DNA of 64,000 nt from Holophagales bacterium (GTDB taxonomy: Bacteria > Acidobacteriota > Thermoanaerobaculia > UBA5066): NCBI GenBank assembly GCA_016714815.1, contig JADKBZ010000032.1, forward strand, positions 62,001 to 126,000. The letters are read 5' to 3'. The notes under the pieces are model-generated. The model was not told the DNA's origin, did not search any database, and saw only the letters and a list, made by a program, of their open reading frames with translations. Of the stretch, positions 52,542-60,516 are shown piece after piece (position 1 is the first letter of the stretch; each line of letters opens with the position of its first letter). A program made the translations under genes and the position numbers.

Positions 52542-53861
52542 TCACCTCGAGAGCCGTCCGATGGCGGGGGCCGCGGCGAGGACGATGACGGCCGCGGCGA
52601 TCAGGAGGAGCGCCGGCACGACGCACTTCTTCAGGACGGCGAACCGGTCGACGCCCGCGGCCTGGGCGGCGAGGGTCGGTGCGAGAGCGACGGGGGGCAT
52701 CAGGTCGCCGATGGAGGCGAGGGCGGAGAGACCCGCGGCGACGACGACGTCGCTCCGCCCGAGAAGGGCGAGGAGGAGCGGCACGCCCAGGACGGAGGCG
52801 GAGCCGAACGCCGAGACCGCGCCGAAGAGCGGCAGGCCCACCGCGGCGACGGCGATCAGGGCGCCCGGGGGCGACGCCACCATCAGCGAAACGACGAACC
52901 CGCGCGCGCCCGTCAGCGTCAGCACCTGGATGAACGCTCCGACGCCGACGAGGATCCCGAGGACCGGCAGCGCCTCCTCGGTAGCGCGAAGGAGCGAGAC
53001 GCGGAGGTCGAAGCGGGCCGCCGACACGGCGCCGACGGCGGCGGCGGCGAGGAACGCGAGCGGGAGGCCGGGGTCCGGAACGGTGGAGGGCGCGACCCGC
53101 GGAAGGACCATCAGGAGGACGGCGACGAGCGGGCCGAGGAGGGCGCGCCCGAGAGGCACGACTCTTCCGGCGGTTGCCCCGTCCGGCCGCGGGCGGGGGA
53201 GAGGAGCGGCGGACGAACGCCCCAGGACCGGCCACGCGAGGAAGTAGGCCGTGACGAGGGCGACCGGGAAGGAGAGGAGCGCGAGCGGCACGCCGAAGCC
53301 GGCGTACGGGAGATCGAGCCCGGCGCCGATGATCATGGCCGGAATGTTGATCGGCGGCGCCACCATCCCGAGGACGCCCCCCATTGCGACGAACGCGGCG
53401 GAGCGATCGCGCGGCAGCCCCAGCCCGTCCAGGATCGTCAGGGCCATGACCCCGGTCGTCAGGACCGAAGCCGTCGACGAGCCGGTGATCATCCCCGGGA
53501 ACATCACGAGGAGCATCACGGCGGGGAGGAGGAGGAGGGGGCGGGAGCCGAACGCCCGCTCCACCGCCCCGCCGATCGCGTCGAGCGCGCCGCCGTCGAG
53601 GAGGACGCGCATGAAGATCATCGCCGTCGCGATGGTCAGGAGCGGATCGAGGTACGCCGTCCCCCCCTCCACGAGGTGGCGGAGCGGCAGGAGGTGCCCG
53701 TTTGCCGCGGCACCGGCCCAGGCAGCGACGCCGAGCGCGATGCCGGTCTGCCAGCGGAGCTTCACCGACAGGATGCCGAACGCGGCGAGCATCACGAGGA
53801 GCGTCGCCGGTTCCGCCCAGCCGGCCGGGAGCCGGCCGAGGATCGACGCGTCGGGGAACAT
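52542..53861 (-). CDS. TRAP/DctM-like large permease
   Basis: A 439-residue protein with about 12 helices. The layout is that of TRAP large subunits and related ion-transporter families: VMFPGMITGSSTASV and AFVAMGGVLGMVAPPINIPAM in the first half, and FGAVSAFGSASVLGVPL and MPPVALAPTLAAQ in the second. It probably moves carboxylates such as glutamate or oligoglutamate. No small TRAP subunit or binding protein lies alongside unless the 48-aa protein and DUF6305-like protein serve. Gap to the next gene upstream is 4 bases. Confidence 0.8.
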   Translation of the reverse strand: MFPDASILGRLPAGWAEPATLLVMLAAFGILSVKLRWQTGIALGVAAWAGAAANGHLLPLRHLVEGGTAYLDPLLTIATAMIFMRVLLDGGALDAIGGAVERAFGSRPLLLLPAVMLLVMFPGMITGSSTASVLTTGVMALTILDGLGLPRDRSAAFVAMGGVLGMVAPPINIPAMIIGAGLDLPYAGFGVPLALLSFPVALVTAYFLAWPVLGRSSAAPLPRPRPDGATAGRVVPLGRALLGPLVAVLLMVLPRVAPSTVPDPGLPLAFLAAAAVGAVSAARFDLRVSLLRATEEALPVLGILVGVGAFIQVLTLTGARGFVVSLMVASPPGALIAVAAVGLPLFGAVSAFGSASVLGVPLLLALLGRSDVVVAAGLSALASIGDLMPPVALAPTLAAQAAGVDRFAVLKKCVVPALLLIAAAVIVLAAAPAIGRLSR

Positions 53862-53865
53862 CCGT

Positions 53866-54423
53866 CTACCGGAAGACGGCCTTCACCGCGTCGCCGACGG
53901 CCGCGAGCGCGTCGACCTCGACGACCTGGGCCTTGCTGCTCCCGAGGGCCGACTGGAAGATCTTGTCGGCGTTGCCGCTGGCGACGACGACGACGTGGTC
54001 CGCCATCGGGACGACGAGGCGGATGAGGTCGTCCGTCGTCTTCCCGCGGCGCGACGCGCCGCCGGTGTGGAGGACGAGGACTCCGACCTTCTTCTCGCGG
54101 GCGGCCGCGAGGAGGGCCTTGGCGCGCTCGGCCTCCTTGGCGATGTCGAGGCCGGCCGCCCCGAGCCCCTTCGTGCTCGCGCCGACGACGACGACGAGCA
54201 CCTTCTGTCCCGCGAGGTCCGCCGGCTGGGCGAGAGGCTTGACGTCGAGCCCGAGCTTCAGCTTCGTGTTGAGGAGGACCTTGACCACGGCGATGTCCGA
54301 GGCCTGGCCGACGGACGAGAGGATCCCCGGCCTGTCGAAGGCCGGAAGGCCGGCGGCCGGAGCGGGAGAGGCGAGGGCGAGGCAGGGGAGCAGGGCGGCG
54401 AAAACGGAAAGCGTCTTTCTCAT
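53866..54423 (-). CDS. DUF6305-like exported protein
   Basis: A 185-residue protein with a signal peptide (RKTLSVFAALLPCLALASPAPAAG). The mature chain is a Rossmann-like alternation of strands and helices (KVLVVVVGASTKGLGAAG, KVGVLVLHTGG, ADHVVVVASGNAD). It resembles proteins called DUF6305 that I associate with transporters. It may be the substrate-binding partner of the permease just downstream; this assignment is inference. Confidence 0.6.
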   Translation of the reverse strand: MRKTLSVFAALLPCLALASPAPAAGLPAFDRPGILSSVGQASDIAVVKVLLNTKLKLGLDVKPLAQPADLAGQKVLVVVVGASTKGLGAAGLDIAKEAERAKALLAAAREKKVGVLVLHTGGASRRGKTTDDLIRLVVPMADHVVVVASGNADKIFQSALGSSKAQVVEVDALAAVGDAVKAVFR

Positions 54424-54499
54424 GTCGGTCCTTTCAGTGTCTCGTGTGCGGGCACGGTCCCCGGGACCATCCCGTCGGGCTCGGGCGCTCTCCGGCGCC

Positions 54500-55639
54500 T
54501 CACCTGAGGTACGCCCCGAGGCCGCGGGCGACGATCTCGTCGTAGGCGGGGACGCCCGCGACGGAGATGGCCTTCGTCTCGTCGAGCATCCCGAGATCGG
54601 TCAGAAACTGGGTCACTCCGGCGACGTGTCGGGCGACCCTGAGGTTGATCGGCCAGCCGTGATCGTCGAACGGAACGTTCAGCCGCCCTCTGCGGGCGGC
54701 GGCGGCGAAGTAGCGGTCGCGGCCCGAAACGACGAGCGCGGCGTCCGTCCGGCCGCGGAGCCGTCCCTGGGCCGGGTTGGCGGTCTCCATCAGGACGGCG
54801 AGCGTGTCCGTCGAATCGCCCCACTCCCGGTGGGAGAGGCCGTGCAGCGTCTTCGGCGACGGCTCGAGGCCGATCGTGACGGCGCTTCCGCTCAGCTCCA
54901 GGTTCACGAGGGCCGCCAGCTCCGTCGCCCGCTCGTGCGCGACGATCGTGTTGACGACGGGGTACTCGGGGGCGGCCTCGTGGAGGTCGATCGCGAGGGC
55001 GACGTGCTCGCTGCGGATGAGCGTCGTGATCGCGAAGGCGATCTGCTCGGTGAGCGATCCGTCGGCGCGCCCCGGGTAGGCCCGGTTCAGGTTCCGGGTC
55101 TCGGTCCCCGAGAGAGCCTGCCCCGAGCCGCGATGCGTGTAGACCTGCGGGTCGGGCCACTGGTGGACCGGGTTCGTCGCGCGGGCCCCGAAGGTGAAGG
55201 AGCGCGGGCCCCGCGGCGTCGCGATCTCGAACCGCTGCGGGTGCGCCTCCTGCGGGACGTTGTAGCTGAACCCCGAGGCGTTGGCGCGCGGGATGACGAT
55301 CAGCTTTCCGGTCGAGACCCGGGCCGTCTCGACGAGGACGACCGCCGCCAGGTACCCGGCCGGCTCGTCGCCATGCGTGCCGCCGAGGATGAGAGCCGTA
55401 CCGCCCGGCACCGTCCCCGCGGGCGCCGCCAGCGTGTAGACGGGGGTGTCGCCCGGCGTCCCCGCGAGGCCCGGCAGGGTGTCGGAAAGGCGTCCGACGC
55501 GGGTGACTCCCGGCCCCGGACGGACCTCGCCGGACCGCCCCATCGCGCGGAACTCGCCAGCGGAGAGGGCCGAGACCGCGAGCGCGACGGCGACGACGAT
55601 CAGTCCCGGGCGGCTTACGGACGACGGCAACCGGCCCAT
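54500..55639 (-). CDS. M14/AstE-AspA-type zinc hydrolase 2 (paralogue)
   Basis: A 379-residue protein from ATG 55639; upstream in-frame codons are not favoured. A signal peptide (PGLIVVAVALAVSALSAG) leads to GTPGDTPVYTL, zinc motif GGTHGDEPAG and third ligand in IDLHEA, as in the gene at 51333-52388. NLNRAYPGRADGSLTEQIAFAI and GLSHREWGDS are shared closely with that paralogue. It is the first gene of the locus. Two different exported hydrolases suggest distinct cuts or substrates. Confidence 0.8.
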   Translation of the reverse strand: MGRLPSSVSRPGLIVVAVALAVSALSAGEFRAMGRSGEVRPGPGVTRVGRLSDTLPGLAGTPGDTPVYTLAAPAGTVPGGTALILGGTHGDEPAGYLAAVVLVETARVSTGKLIVIPRANASGFSYNVPQEAHPQRFEIATPRGPRSFTFGARATNPVHQWPDPQVYTHRGSGQALSGTETRNLNRAYPGRADGSLTEQIAFAITTLIRSEHVALAIDLHEAAPEYPVVNTIVAHERATELAALVNLELSGSAVTIGLEPSPKTLHGLSHREWGDSTDTLAVLMETANPAQGRLRGRTDAALVVSGRDRYFAAAARRGRLNVPFDDHGWPINLRVARHVAGVTQFLTDLGMLDETKAISVAGVPAYDEIVARGLGAYLR

Positions 55640-55750
55640 CCCCCTAGCGTAGCAGGCCGCGCGCGAAGGCCGCGAGCCTTGCAAGGCCTAGGCGATGCGG
55701 ACGCCGGAGAGGGTGAGCGTGATCGTCGCCGTCCCGTTCGCGTTCGAGCG

Positions 55751-56293
55751 TCACGGCCTCATCGATCCCTCCGGCCACTGGGACGGGGTGCTGCTGGCGA
55801 AGACGATGTCGCGGTCGAAGCCGACCGTCGGCCCCCCTTTGACGGTGAAAGGGTCCGCCTGCTCGAAGAGCCCGTCGCGACCGGGGCTCCGCACGACGTA
55901 GCAGTGAGGCGCCCGGGACGGGGAGCTCTCCGCGGTTCCGCTCCCGGCCGACGCGGAAGGTGCGGACGGGGCGGGCGGTGCGGACGAGGTCGGCGGTGGG
56001 GACGGTGCGGAGGATCGGTAGTCGAGGGGCCAGCCCCAGCCGTCCGTTCGCGGAAGGTCGCGAATGTAGGTCGGCTCCACGAGCCGCGCCAGCTCGTCGA
56101 TCGTCGTCGCCTCCGGGTAGGCGGCGTGGTCGACGGCGTAGGCCTCGACGCAGGTCATCACCGTTCGGAGAACACCCATCGTCTTTCGCTGGCGGGACCG
56201 ATTCCGGGAGTTCGTGAGGTTCTGGCCGACCAGCGCGGCAAAGGCGAGGCCGAGGAGTGCGAAGAGGCCTATCAGGAGCCGGAACCCCGCCAT
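55751..56293 (-). CDS. GspG-like pseudopilin-related protein
   Basis: A 180-residue protein from ATG 56293. An N-terminal hydrophobic helix (FRLLIGLFALLGLAFAALVG) leads to TMGVLRTVMTCVEAYAVDHAAYPEAT and DGWGWPLDYRSS, the core of type II secretion GspG pseudopilins. It lacks the classical GFTLxE prepilin site and has an extra Pro/Ser linker (about 112-145). It may be a stand-alone membrane-anchored relative. It is divergent from the PstS-like gene. Confidence 0.65.
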   Translation of the reverse strand: MAGFRLLIGLFALLGLAFAALVGQNLTNSRNRSRQRKTMGVLRTVMTCVEAYAVDHAAYPEATTIDELARLVEPTYIRDLPRTDGWGWPLDYRSSAPSPPPTSSAPPAPSAPSASAGSGTAESSPSRAPHCYVVRSPGRDGLFEQADPFTVKGGPTVGFDRDIVFASSTPSQWPEGSMRP

Positions 56294-56351
56294 CGCGTGG
56301 CCCTTTCGTCTCCCTCGCGTCAACGTGGCCTCACCTTCCGTATGACGCAGC

Positions 56352-57320
56352 ATGAGGCGTTCCGAGATTCACCGCGGCGTTCTTCTGGTCCTCGTATTCG
56401 CAACGGTTGCGAGCTGCTCCGATCGGGCGTCGGATCGGACTCTCTCCACAATGGCGAGGGCCTGGCCCGGGGTCGACGGGTCGACTTCGACGGAGCCGCT
56501 CGCCGTCCTGATCGCGTGCAAGGCGCACGGCCTCCGGTACGAATGGAGGCGAGGCCCGGCCGAGGAGCGGACGGTCGTTCCGTCGGGCGAGAGAAGGCCG
56601 GACCTTGCGGCGAGGATCGTCGAGGAGGTTCACCATCACGGTACCCACGATGCTTATACGGGGCTGATCGAACGGCGCGCCGACCTGATCCTCGTCGCCC
56701 GCCAGCCGTCCACGCGCGAGCGGGCTGCGGCCGCGAGAGCCGGGGTCGTGCTCGACCTCCGTCCCTTCGCCCTCGACGCCCTGGTCTTCGTCGTGAATGC
56801 CCGTAACCCGGTTCGGGACCTGCCTCTCGAGCGGCTTCGCGCCGTCTACGGGCCCGGAGGTCCGATGCGGTGGCCGGAGCTCGGAGGGGACGAAGGGGTG
56901 ATCGAGGCGTTTCAGCGTGAGGAGGATTCGGGAAGCCAGGAGCTGATCGATCAGCTCGTGATGCGGGGGCTTCCGATGCGCGACGTGCGGGAGGTCCCGG
57001 TCGTGAGGACGATGGCCGGTCCGATCCACGCCGTCGCCATGCGAAAGGCCGGCCTGGCCTTCTCCGTCTACTACTACGTGACGAACATGGCCCGCAACAG
57101 GTCGGTCCGGATGCTCGGGGTCGACGGCGTCCGCCCCACCCGCGCCTCGATCGCGTCCCGCCGCTACCCGCTCACGTCTCCGGTCTACGCCGTCCTGAGG
57201 AAGGGAACGGATCCCGAGGCCCCGGCCGCGAAGCTGCGCGACTGGCTGGGCACCGAGGAGGGGCGGGACGCGCTCCTCGAGAGCGGCTATGCGCCCTGGC
57301 CCGTCTCCCGCCCGCGGTGA
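56352..57320 (+). CDS. PstS-like periplasmic binding lipoprotein
   Basis: A 322-residue protein with a lipoprotein signal (LLVLVFATVASCSD). VDGSTSTEPLA is the anion-binding loop of phosphate-type binding proteins, and the fold continues with RRADLILVARQPS, DALVFVVNARNPV and GSQELIDQLV. The length matches PstS-type proteins. No pstCAB genes are nearby, so it may be a stand-alone sensor or use a remote transporter. Start ATG 56352 is 58 bases from the divergent gene. Confidence 0.8.
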   Translation: MRRSEIHRGVLLVLVFATVASCSDRASDRTLSTMARAWPGVDGSTSTEPLAVLIACKAHGLRYEWRRGPAEERTVVPSGERRPDLAARIVEEVHHHGTHDAYTGLIERRADLILVARQPSTRERAAAARAGVVLDLRPFALDALVFVVNARNPVRDLPLERLRAVYGPGGPMRWPELGGDEGVIEAFQREEDSGSQELIDQLVMRGLPMRDVREVPVVRTMAGPIHAVAMRKAGLAFSVYYYVTNMARNRSVRMLGVDGVRPTRASIASRRYPLTSPVYAVLRKGTDPEAPAAKLRDWLGTEEGRDALLESGYAPWPVSRPR

Positions 57321-57447
57321 CGGGCGGCCCCTCGCCGGGAATTGCCCGGGCCACGGGACCCGCGGGCGTGCTCGCGGCGGCCGGATGCAATAGGATTCTC
57401 GATCGCCGACCTCCCTGGTGCCGTTTGAACGGCGGAAAGGGGAAGAC

Positions 57448-58359
57448 ATGCGACGTCATTGGCGTTTTCTGATCGCGGTCGTTCTGCTCTGGAGCACCAG
57501 AACCCTGGCGCAGGAACCGGTCCTCGCGGGAGAGTGGAGCTGGGGCGCCGGCGGAGGGGTCACCCGGATCCTGGCCGACGGGACGGGGCGGGACGCACGG
57601 GGCAACACGATGCAGTGGACGGCGGGCGATGCGTCGGCGCGGGTCTACGTGCTGCGCTGGAGCCACGGCTACACGGACACGGTGACGCTGTCGGCCGACG
57701 GAGGGTCGCTGTCCGGCTCGAATCAGCAGGGGTACAAGTTCTCGGCGAAACGGATCGGCGGTGCGCCCGCGCCGACGCCTTCGTCGCCTCCTTCGGGCAA
57801 TGCGGAGATCGCGGGCGAATGGAACTGGGGCGTGGGGGGTGGAATCGTGGAGATCCGGCCCGACGGGACGGGCCGCGACGCGCGGGGCAATTCCATGCGG
57901 TGGACGCTTCGCGACCCGGCCTCTCGCAGCTACGAGTTCCGCTGGAGCCATGGCTATACCGACACGGCGACGCTGGCCGTGGACGGAAACGCGCTGACGG
58001 CGGTGAACGACAAGGGAACCCGCTTCTCCGCGACGCGCCGGAGCGGCGCGACCATTCGTCCCCTCGACCTGAACGGCAGCTGGACCGGGGGGCTGGTGCA
58101 CATCTGGCAGGAGGGTTCCGAGGTGCTCGTCACGGCGACGTGGAAGAGGGACGACGGGAAGTACGTCGCCTGGCGGGGGGAAGGGCGGCTGACCGGCTCC
58201 GTGGTGGACCTTCGGATCCGGTACTCGCCGATGACGCACGGGCCGGTGCCCGAGTGGCGCGGCCGGATGACGGTCTCCGCCGACGGCAACACCATCGACG
58301 CGGTCTATTCCGTGAACGGAGAGACGCGGGACACGAGAAGGTACTCCCGGGACCGCTGA
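57448..58359 (+). CDS. Exported two-repeat protein (GEWxWGxGGG repeats)
   Basis: A 303-residue protein from ATG 57448 behind AAAGGGGAAG. Signal peptide to about residue 22 (FLIAVVLLWSTRTLAQ). Two similar modules of about 75 residues each begin GEW(S/N)WGxGGG, continue with DGTGRDARGN and end RWSHGYTDT. A third, different beta domain starts NGSWTGGLVHIWQEG. Short beta-sandwich modules like these are often periplasmic. Function not recognised. Confidence 0.65.
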   Translation: MRRHWRFLIAVVLLWSTRTLAQEPVLAGEWSWGAGGGVTRILADGTGRDARGNTMQWTAGDASARVYVLRWSHGYTDTVTLSADGGSLSGSNQQGYKFSAKRIGGAPAPTPSSPPSGNAEIAGEWNWGVGGGIVEIRPDGTGRDARGNSMRWTLRDPASRSYEFRWSHGYTDTATLAVDGNALTAVNDKGTRFSATRRSGATIRPLDLNGSWTGGLVHIWQEGSEVLVTATWKRDDGKYVAWRGEGRLTGSVVDLRIRYSPMTHGPVPEWRGRMTVSADGNTIDAVYSVNGETRDTRRYSRDR

Positions 58360-58364
58360 GGGGC

Positions 58365-58475
58365 GACCGGCTGTCCCATCTCTACGTGGTCTATCCAGGG
58401 CGTCACGTCTTTCCGCCGGACAAAGCGCTCCTGGAAGCGGGGGGCGATCTTCAGGCCGCGCTGCGCGACGAGTCA
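58365..58475 (+). pseudogene. Relic of a DUF4143-type ATPase 3' end
   Basis: Bases 58370-58420 match 61611-61661 of the intact ATPase at 47 of 51 positions and encode the same LSHLYVVYPGRHVFP segment, after which the sequences diverge (DKALLEAGGDLQAAL). No start, Walker or nuclease motif remains, and it begins just after the preceding gene's stop. It shows an earlier ATPase copy was present here. Confidence 0.75.
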
Positions 58476-58554
58476 CGTTCCCCTCCGACCCCACGAGACC
58501 TGTTGCTGCCAACGGCTTCTCATTCGCCAGCTCAGGGGACGCCCTGCTCGCGCT

Positions 58555-59187
58555 CTACCGTCCCCACGCATTCCAACCAACCCACACAGCGGATGCGATG
58601 AGCACCACGCCCACGGCCCGACCCAGCCCCACGCTCGCCGCTTGGCTCGTGGCGAGGAGGCGGCGGGCCCGGTCGGCTGCCAGCGCCAGCCCGCCGTATA
58701 CGCCGGCCTGAGTGGCGGCGATGACGACCCACAGCACGGTCGCCTGCGACAACAGCGGTCCCTGTTCCGCCTTCACGAACTGCGGGAAGACCGCCAGCAT
58801 GAAGAGGTAGGCCTTGGGGTTGGTGAGGTTGGTGAAGGCGCCGCGACGGAAGGCGGCAGCCCGAGATGCCGCCTCGGCGACCGGGATCGGCCCCGAGCCA
58901 GCGTCGGTCCGCAGGAGCGAGAGGCCCACCCAGATCATGTAGAGCGAGCCGGCCAGCAAGAGGACGTGGTAGGCGGCCGGGAAGAGTTGCAGGACGATGC
59001 CGAGACCGGCCCCGGCGACGGCCACGTGGCAGGCGCCGCCGGCCACGATTCCGGCCACGGCCGCCAGCCCCGCCCGACGTCCGCCCGCGAGGCTGCTGCC
59101 CACGGCGCAGGCCATGTCCAGGCCGGGGAGCACGACCACACCCAGGACCACCGTAAAGAAGAGCCAGAGCTCGGCCGCGGGGATCAC
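58555..59187 (-). CDS. LysE/RhtB family exporter
   Basis: A 210-residue, six-helix protein from GTG 59187, of usual family length. PGLDMACAVGSSLAGGRRAGLAAVAGI near the N-terminus and NPKAYLFMLAVFPQF are family signatures. It exports amino acids or related metabolites. The GTG overlaps the TGA of a 40-codon upstream gene. The WYL-type regulator divergently encoded next to it probably controls it. Confidence 0.9.
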   Translation of the reverse strand: MIPAAELWLFFTVVLGVVVLPGLDMACAVGSSLAGGRRAGLAAVAGIVAGGACHVAVAGAGLGIVLQLFPAAYHVLLLAGSLYMIWVGLSLLRTDAGSGPIPVAEAASRAAAFRRGAFTNLTNPKAYLFMLAVFPQFVKAEQGPLLSQATVLWVVIAATQAGVYGGLALAADRARRLLATSQAASVGLGRAVGVVLIASAVWVGWNAWGR

Positions 59188-59306
59188 TTTTCTTCTCCGG
59201 CACGGGTGAAGTCCATTTCCGGATCTGGTAACTCCGGGGAAGCGGTGCCCGGGGCGAAGAGCGCCGGGCCCAGAAGCAGGAGTCGTTGCAGGGGTGCGAG
59301 TCGCAT
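59184..59306 (-). CDS. 40-aa leader-like protein coupled to the LysE gene
   Basis: ATG 59306 has an excellent AAGGAGGA ribosome-binding site and encodes 40 residues, hydrophobic at first (LLLLGPALFAPG), ending in charged TRAGEEK. Its TGA overlaps the LysE GTG. It may be a coupled small protein or a leader peptide. No family was recognised. Confidence 0.5.
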   Translation of the reverse strand: MRLAPLQRLLLLGPALFAPGTASPELPDPEMDFTRAGEEK

Positions 59307-59393
59307 GGGTTCCTCCTTCGGATCTGGAGCGCTCCGGAGGATCCGCGATAATCAGGGCACTTTCCGCCCTGATTCCATCGGAGGCTCGACGCC

Positions 59394-60407
59394 ATGGCCC
59401 ACCCCACCACCCGCGTGCTGGCAGTTCTGGAGCTGCTCCAGACCCACGGCCGGATGACCGGCCCCGAGCTGGCGCGGCGGATCCGTGTGGACGTGCGCAC
59501 CCTGCGCCGCTACCTGGTGCTTCTCGAGGAGATGGGCATACCGCTGACCGCCGAACGCGGCCGCCAGGGCGGCTACGAGCTCGTCTCCGGATTCAAGCTT
59601 CCCCCGATGATGTTCACCTCCGACGAGGCGCTGGCACTCTCTGTGGGGTTGCTGGCGGCGCGCGGACTGGGACTGGCAGGCGCCGCCCCGGCGGTGGCGA
59701 GCGCCCAGGCCAAGCTCACGCGGGTGCTGCCGGCCGGCCTGAAGCGCCGGCTGCGTGCCATCGACGAGACGGTGACGCTCGACCTGCTCCGCCCCATCTC
59801 GCCGGAAGACAACCGCGCCCTCGTCGACCTGACGGAAGCCGCCCAGGAACGGCGACTGGTCCTGCTTCGCTACCGCGTGCCGACGGGTCGGGAGTCGGCG
59901 CGCGACTTCGAAACCTATGGCGTCGTCTACCGCGGTGGCTGCTGGTACGCAGTCGGCCTGTGCCGCACGAGCAACCAGCTGCGTTCCTTCCGGCTCGACC
60001 GGGTGGTGACGGTCGAGCCGCGGGAGGAACGATTTGCCCGCCCGGCCGACTTCGACGCGCTCGCACACCTGACCCGTTCGATCGCCACCCTGCCGCGCGC
60101 CCACGCGGTGGAGGTGCTGCTCCACGCCGAACCGGAGGCGGCTCAGCGCGCCGTTTTCGGGGCGCTGGGAACGCTCGAGCCCGTGCCCCGCGGCGTGCTC
60201 CTGCGAAGCCAGGTCGACGACCTCGGCTGGCTGGCGCGCGAGCTGGCGCGGTTGCCTTTCGACTTCGAGGTGCGTAGCCCGGCGGCGCTGCGCACCGCAC
60301 TGGGCAGCTGCGCCCGGCGACTCTTACGGGCCGCGTGTCCAACTGCGAAGGAAGGACGCGCCGGATCTCCGGCTCGCGCGAGAGGAGCGAGAGCGCCTGC
60401 TTTGTGA
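59394..60407 (+). CDS. HTH-WYL domain transcriptional regulator
   Basis: A 337-residue protein. An N-terminal winged helix (about 1-55, RMTGPELARRIRVDVRTLRRYL) is followed by the WYL domain (about 140-250; GVVYRGGCWYAVGLC and SFRLDRVV) and a WCX C-terminal extension. WYL domains bind small ligands or nucleic acids to set repressor activity. It is divergent from the leader-LysE operon across 87 bases, the natural target. Its 3' end now abuts the ATPase cassette. Confidence 0.9.
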   Translation: MAHPTTRVLAVLELLQTHGRMTGPELARRIRVDVRTLRRYLVLLEEMGIPLTAERGRQGGYELVSGFKLPPMMFTSDEALALSVGLLAARGLGLAGAAPAVASAQAKLTRVLPAGLKRRLRAIDETVTLDLLRPISPEDNRALVDLTEAAQERRLVLLRYRVPTGRESARDFETYGVVYRGGCWYAVGLCRTSNQLRSFRLDRVVTVEPREERFARPADFDALAHLTRSIATLPRAHAVEVLLHAEPEAAQRAVFGALGTLEPVPRGVLLRSQVDDLGWLARELARLPFDFEVRSPAALRTALGSCARRLLRAACPTAKEGRAGSPARARGARAPAL

Positions 60408-60421
60408 AGGGAAAGCAGCGC

Positions 60422-60493
60422 CGGCTCGGCCTCACCGAAAATCGTGGCTCGGCGGAGTGCTCTCGCGGTGACGGGGATACGGCGGCGACACCG
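60422..60493. repeat. 72-bp direct repeat, left copy (duplicated dnaE2 3' end)
   Basis: It matches 61829-61900 at 67 of 72 positions, with the first 49 bases identical. It encodes on the minus strand the same C-terminal residues as DnaE2 (SPPYPRHRESTPPSHDFR and stop). Four of the five differences are at codon third positions. Confidence 0.9.
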
Positions 60494-60516
60494 GCTGCCC
60501 CTCGGCGTCAGGCTCG

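Noticed and set aside
54420..55160. Minus-strand frame overlapping the second M14-type hydrolase
   Set aside because: Arg/Pro-rich shadow; the hydrolase frame has complete zinc motifs.
59631..59655. TGGCAC...TTGCT inside the WYL gene as a sigma-54 promoter
   Set aside because: The spacing between the elements is too long, and it lies within a coding region with no suitable gene downstream.
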